7,400 bases of DNA from Deltaproteobacteria bacterium (GTDB lineage Bacteria > Myxococcota_A > Polyangia > HGW-17 > SLPX01). Made by a program: the position numbers and the translations under genes. The notes under the pieces were generated by a model. It was not told where the DNA came from. It saw only the letters and a list, made by a program, of their open reading frames with translations, and ran no database searches. The number at the start of each line of letters is the position of its first letter. Positions within the stretch are counted from its first letter, which is position 1. The DNA is taken from positions 1 through 7,400 of the forward strand of contig JAABSF010000123.1 of NCBI GenBank assembly GCA_011390535.1. Direction: 5' to 3'. This document shows, in pieces, positions 6,177-7,400 of the stretch.

Positions 6177-6793
6177 TGGTGCAAAAAACCTCGTTCTTTT
6201 AAAAGTCTGATTATAGATGATACACTTTTTGCCACTTTGTTTTCATGAGTGTCAATCCGCAACATAGGGTTTTCAGGGGTTTCATAAGGAGCATCCAGCC
6301 CGGTGAAATTTTGAATCTCTCCGGCCCGGGCCCTTTGATAAAGGCCCTTTGGGTCTCGTTTCTCACATGTCTCCAGCGGTGCGTGGACATGAACCTCCAA
6401 AAATCTCTCCTCGCCTACTGTCTCTTTTGCGCGAAGCCGATCCTTGCGGTAAGGCGAGATGAACGCCGTTAAGGTGATGACCCCACACTCGGCAAACAAA
6501 GCCGCCACTTCACCGATACGTCGGATGTTTTCTTCTCTGTCGGCTTTTTCAAACCCAAGATCCCGGCTCAGTCCGTGCCTGACATTGTCGCCGTCGAGCA
6601 AAAAGGCCAGCGCCCCTCTTTCTATCAGCTCACGTTCCAGCGCGCACGCCAAGGTGGATTTGCCCGAGCCGCTCAGCCCGGTGAACCAGACAACGCAACC
6701 TCTTTGCCCCAAGAGCTTTTCCCTCTGCTCTCTCGTCGCAGCGCTCTTTAACGGGAAAATGTTGGAGCTTTTTACGGTTATCTCCGAAGACAT
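6173..6793 (-). CDS. cysC: Adenylylsulfate (APS) kinase, stand-alone
   Basis: A 206-residue cytoplasmic P-loop kinase that converts APS and ATP to PAPS. All family signatures are present: P-loop GLSGSGKST 39-47, DGDNVRHGL 67-75, SRDLGF, ENIRR 88-92, FISPYRKDR 111-119 with the Ser113 site equivalent to the phospho-Ser of E. coli CysC, RDPKGLY 146-152, FTGLDAPYE. Start ATG at 6793 has AAAGGG 7 nt upstream, and an in-frame TGA five codons earlier excludes a longer product. It is the first gene of the operon; its stop overlaps the cysD start by 4 bases. It is a second APS kinase beside the domain fused to CysN. The two are clearly homologous but differ along their whole length, so this is not a recent duplication. 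Confidence 0.96.
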   Translation of the reverse strand: MSSEITVKSSNIFPLKSAATREQREKLLGQRGCVVWFTGLSGSGKSTLACALERELIERGALAFLLDGDNVRHGLSRDLGFEKADREENIRRIGEVAALFAECGVITLTAFISPYRKDRLRAKETVGEERFLEVHVHAPLETCEKRDPKGLYQRARAGEIQNFTGLDAPYETPENPMLRIDTHENKVAKSVSSIIRLLKERGFLHQ

Positions 6794-6801
6794 GGATACG
6801 C

Positions 6802-6857
6802 CCTTTCAATAAAGCTTTCATTAAGCCTTCCATGAGCTTTTCATAAACTTTCCATAA
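6802..6857 (-). repeat. Array of five 11-bp near-repeats just upstream of cysC
   Basis: Read on the plus strand the units are CCTTTCAATAA (6802-6812), GCTTTCATTAA (6814-6824), GCCTTCCATGA (6825-6835), GCTTTTCATAA (6836-6846) and ACTTTCCATAA (6847-6857); a sixth (6858 on) is too degenerate to count. On the transcribed strand the consensus is TTATGGAAAGC. The spacing of 11-12 bp is close to one DNA helical turn. The unit nearest the gene contains the cysC Shine-Dalgarno sequence, so a protein bound here would cover the start region. Confidence 0.75.
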
Positions 6858-6883
6858 GCTCTCTGCCAAAAGCCTTATGTCGC

Positions 6884-6912
6884 TTCTTAGCAACCCGATG
6901 CTGATTTTTCAA
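6884..6912 (-). promoter_or_regulatory. Weak sigma-70-like promoter candidate for cysC-cysD-cysNC
   Basis: On the minus strand TTGAAA (6912-6907) is followed after 17 nt by TAAGAA (6889-6884). The -35 box is a good match, the -10 box poor. It lies about 90 bp upstream of the cysC start and just upstream of the 11-bp array, which would then be in the 5' leader of the transcript. Confidence 0.2.
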
Positions 6913-6925
6913 TGCTGATTTTTTT
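6898..6925. repeat. 14-bp tandem duplication upstream of cysC
   Basis: ATGCTGATTTTTCA (6898-6911) is followed directly by ATGCTGATTTTTTT (6912-6925), 12 of 14 positions identical. The T-run at the end is read as an A-tract on the operon strand. It overlaps the promoter candidate and could be a regulator site pair or a slippage product. Confidence 0.7.
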
Positions 6926-6953
6926 AATATGGAACTTGTTCAGGGTGCATATT
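6926..6953. promoter_or_regulatory. Nested inverted repeat, possible operator
   Basis: AATATG (6926-6931) pairs with CATATT (6948-6953), and inside lies GAAC-TT-GTTC (6932-6941). Such a symmetric element upstream of the promoter candidate could bind a dimeric regulator of the sulfate genes. It does not match a consensus I recognise, and short AT-rich inverted repeats arise by chance. Confidence 0.22.
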
Positions 6954-7050
6954 CCTTTGGGTGACAACGCAAAAGATGCGAAGTGATGAAAAGGAGGAAT
7001 TGGGAAAAGAGGCAGATGGAAATTTCGTACCACAGCAGGGGCGTCATCTA

Positions 7051-7102
7051 TTAAAAAAATAGGTGTGTTGCGAGGTATCCTCAGACCTCCCCCATACGGG
7101 GA
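7051..7102 (-). terminator. Possible terminator of the propeller gene
   Basis: Starting 14 bases past the stop, the minus strand can form TCCCC-GTATG-GGGGA (7102-7088), or the alternative GAGGT-8 nt-ACCTC (7089-7072). A run of seven T follows at 7059-7053. The distance from stem to T-run (12 or more bases) is longer than in a standard intrinsic terminator, so this is tentative. Confidence 0.3.
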
Positions 7103-7115
7103 ATTTACAGGTTAG

Positions 7116-7400
7116 TCACTCATCTTCCGGGATAACGTGTTTGCCGGTGGAATCCAGGATCCCCATCTCTACCAGGTCGAACAGCCACAAAGAGTGAACC
7201 CTGTGATCTTCGACTTGGATGGCTAAAAGATTCCCGTTAAAAATACGGCGGGCTCCAGAGCGCCAGAAGAGCGGGTTGGTAGTGATCCTTCTGAGAGTCA
7301 TGGTGCTTACATCCATGATGGAGAGGTGGCAGAAACACCCTCCATAGTGACCTTTGGTATAACGGTAATCTTGGAAAACAACATTATTTCCGGTGATCCT
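7116..7400 (-). CDS. C-terminal part of a beta-propeller-type protein (5' end outside the window)
   Basis: The frame is open from the right edge to TGA at 7118-7116, giving 94 visible residues; internal Met codons (for example at 7316) are not needed as starts. The visible part reads as two propeller blades: RITGNNVVFQDYR, then HLSIMDVSTMTLRRIT, then IFNGNLLAIQVED and SLWLFDLVEMG. The pattern G-N-x-hydrophobic-V-x-Q-D, then L-x-hydrophobic-x-D, then R-x-I-T resembles the repeats of TolB/YncE-like secreted propellers, which are often surface or periplasmic binding modules. A Cys-rich spot (GGCFCH) sits between strands. The protein ends within a short polar tail. Same strand as the cys operon but separated by 322 bp, so probably its own unit. 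The family call is by pattern only; ligand and function unknown. Confidence 0.72.
   Translation of the reverse strand, partial: RITGNNVVFQDYRYTKGHYGGCFCHLSIMDVSTMTLRRITTNPLFWRSGARRIFNGNLLAIQVEDHRVHSLWLFDLVEMGILDSTGKHVIPEDE

Larger units (their letters stand above)
6794..7115. other. 322-bp gene-free region upstream of the cys operon
   Basis: No convincing gene on either strand; the longest frames are about 20 codons and poorly placed. It holds, from the cysC side outward, the 11-bp repeat array, a weak promoter candidate, a 14-bp tandem duplication, a nested inverted repeat, a purine-rich stretch (6971-7020) and hairpins just past the propeller gene. It is the likely control region of the cys operon. 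I see no recognisable SAM or other riboswitch, and no tRNA. Confidence 0.6.

Noticed and set aside
6802..6868. Repeat array as a CRISPR
   Set aside because: Units are 11 bp, contiguous and degenerate, with no spacers and no cas genes.
6630..6893. 87-codon frame on the minus strand covering the 11-bp array and the cysC start
   Set aside because: It overlaps cysC in another frame and ends inside it; cysC has the full family signature and its own Shine-Dalgarno site.
6985..7060. Short plus-strand frames of 20-22 codons behind AAGGAGG
   Set aside because: The Shine-Dalgarno-like sequence is either inside the frame or only 2 nt from the start, and the peptides show no coding character.
7116..7316. 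66-codon gene starting at the ATG at 7316
   Set aside because: The frame stays open to the window edge with propeller-like sequence upstream of that Met, so it is an internal Met of a larger gene.

Overview
This 7.4 kb window looks like the chromosome of a Gram-negative, delta-proteobacterium-like organism (Myxococcota/Bradymonadota type). That placement is an inference from gene style: lipoproteins with long low-complexity tethers, a secreted CocE-type hydrolase, a CysN-CysC fusion, and base composition near 50% GC by eye. No taxonomic marker is present.

Left part (1-3255): the 3' end of an unidentified plus-strand gene (to 257) converges on a minus-strand lipoprotein gene (309-1073). The lipoprotein has a Lys/Glu-rich tether and a CGHC motif. 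It is preceded, two bases away, by a possible 22-codon leader ORF (1076-1144) whose end overlaps its Shine-Dalgarno sequence. Divergent from it is a large plus-strand gene (1261-3096) for an exported, probably lipid-anchored CocE/NonD (peptidase S15-type) serine hydrolase. This hydrolase has an in-frame 9-bp tandem repeat in its signal peptide, an altered nucleophile elbow and a polyglycine insertion.

Right part (3256-6793, minus strand): a sulfate-activation operon transcribed in the order cysC, cysD, cysNC. CysD and the N-terminal two thirds of CysNC form the GTP-driven ATP sulfurylase that makes APS from sulfate and ATP. APS kinase converts APS to PAPS. The operon encodes two APS kinase domains: a complete stand-alone CysC and a more divergent one fused to CysN. 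CysD carries two CxxC pairs where enterobacterial CysD has other conserved residues, which suggests a metal or Fe-S site. No PAPS reductase, sulfite reductase or sulfotransferase gene is in the window, so the fate of PAPS (cysteine synthesis or sulfation) cannot be decided here.

Upstream of cysC is a 322-bp gene-free region (6794-7115). It holds an array of 11-bp near-repeats next to the cysC start, a 14-bp tandem duplication and a nested inverted repeat. Beyond it, the 3' end of a minus-strand gene for a beta-propeller-type protein (7116-7400) runs off the right edge.
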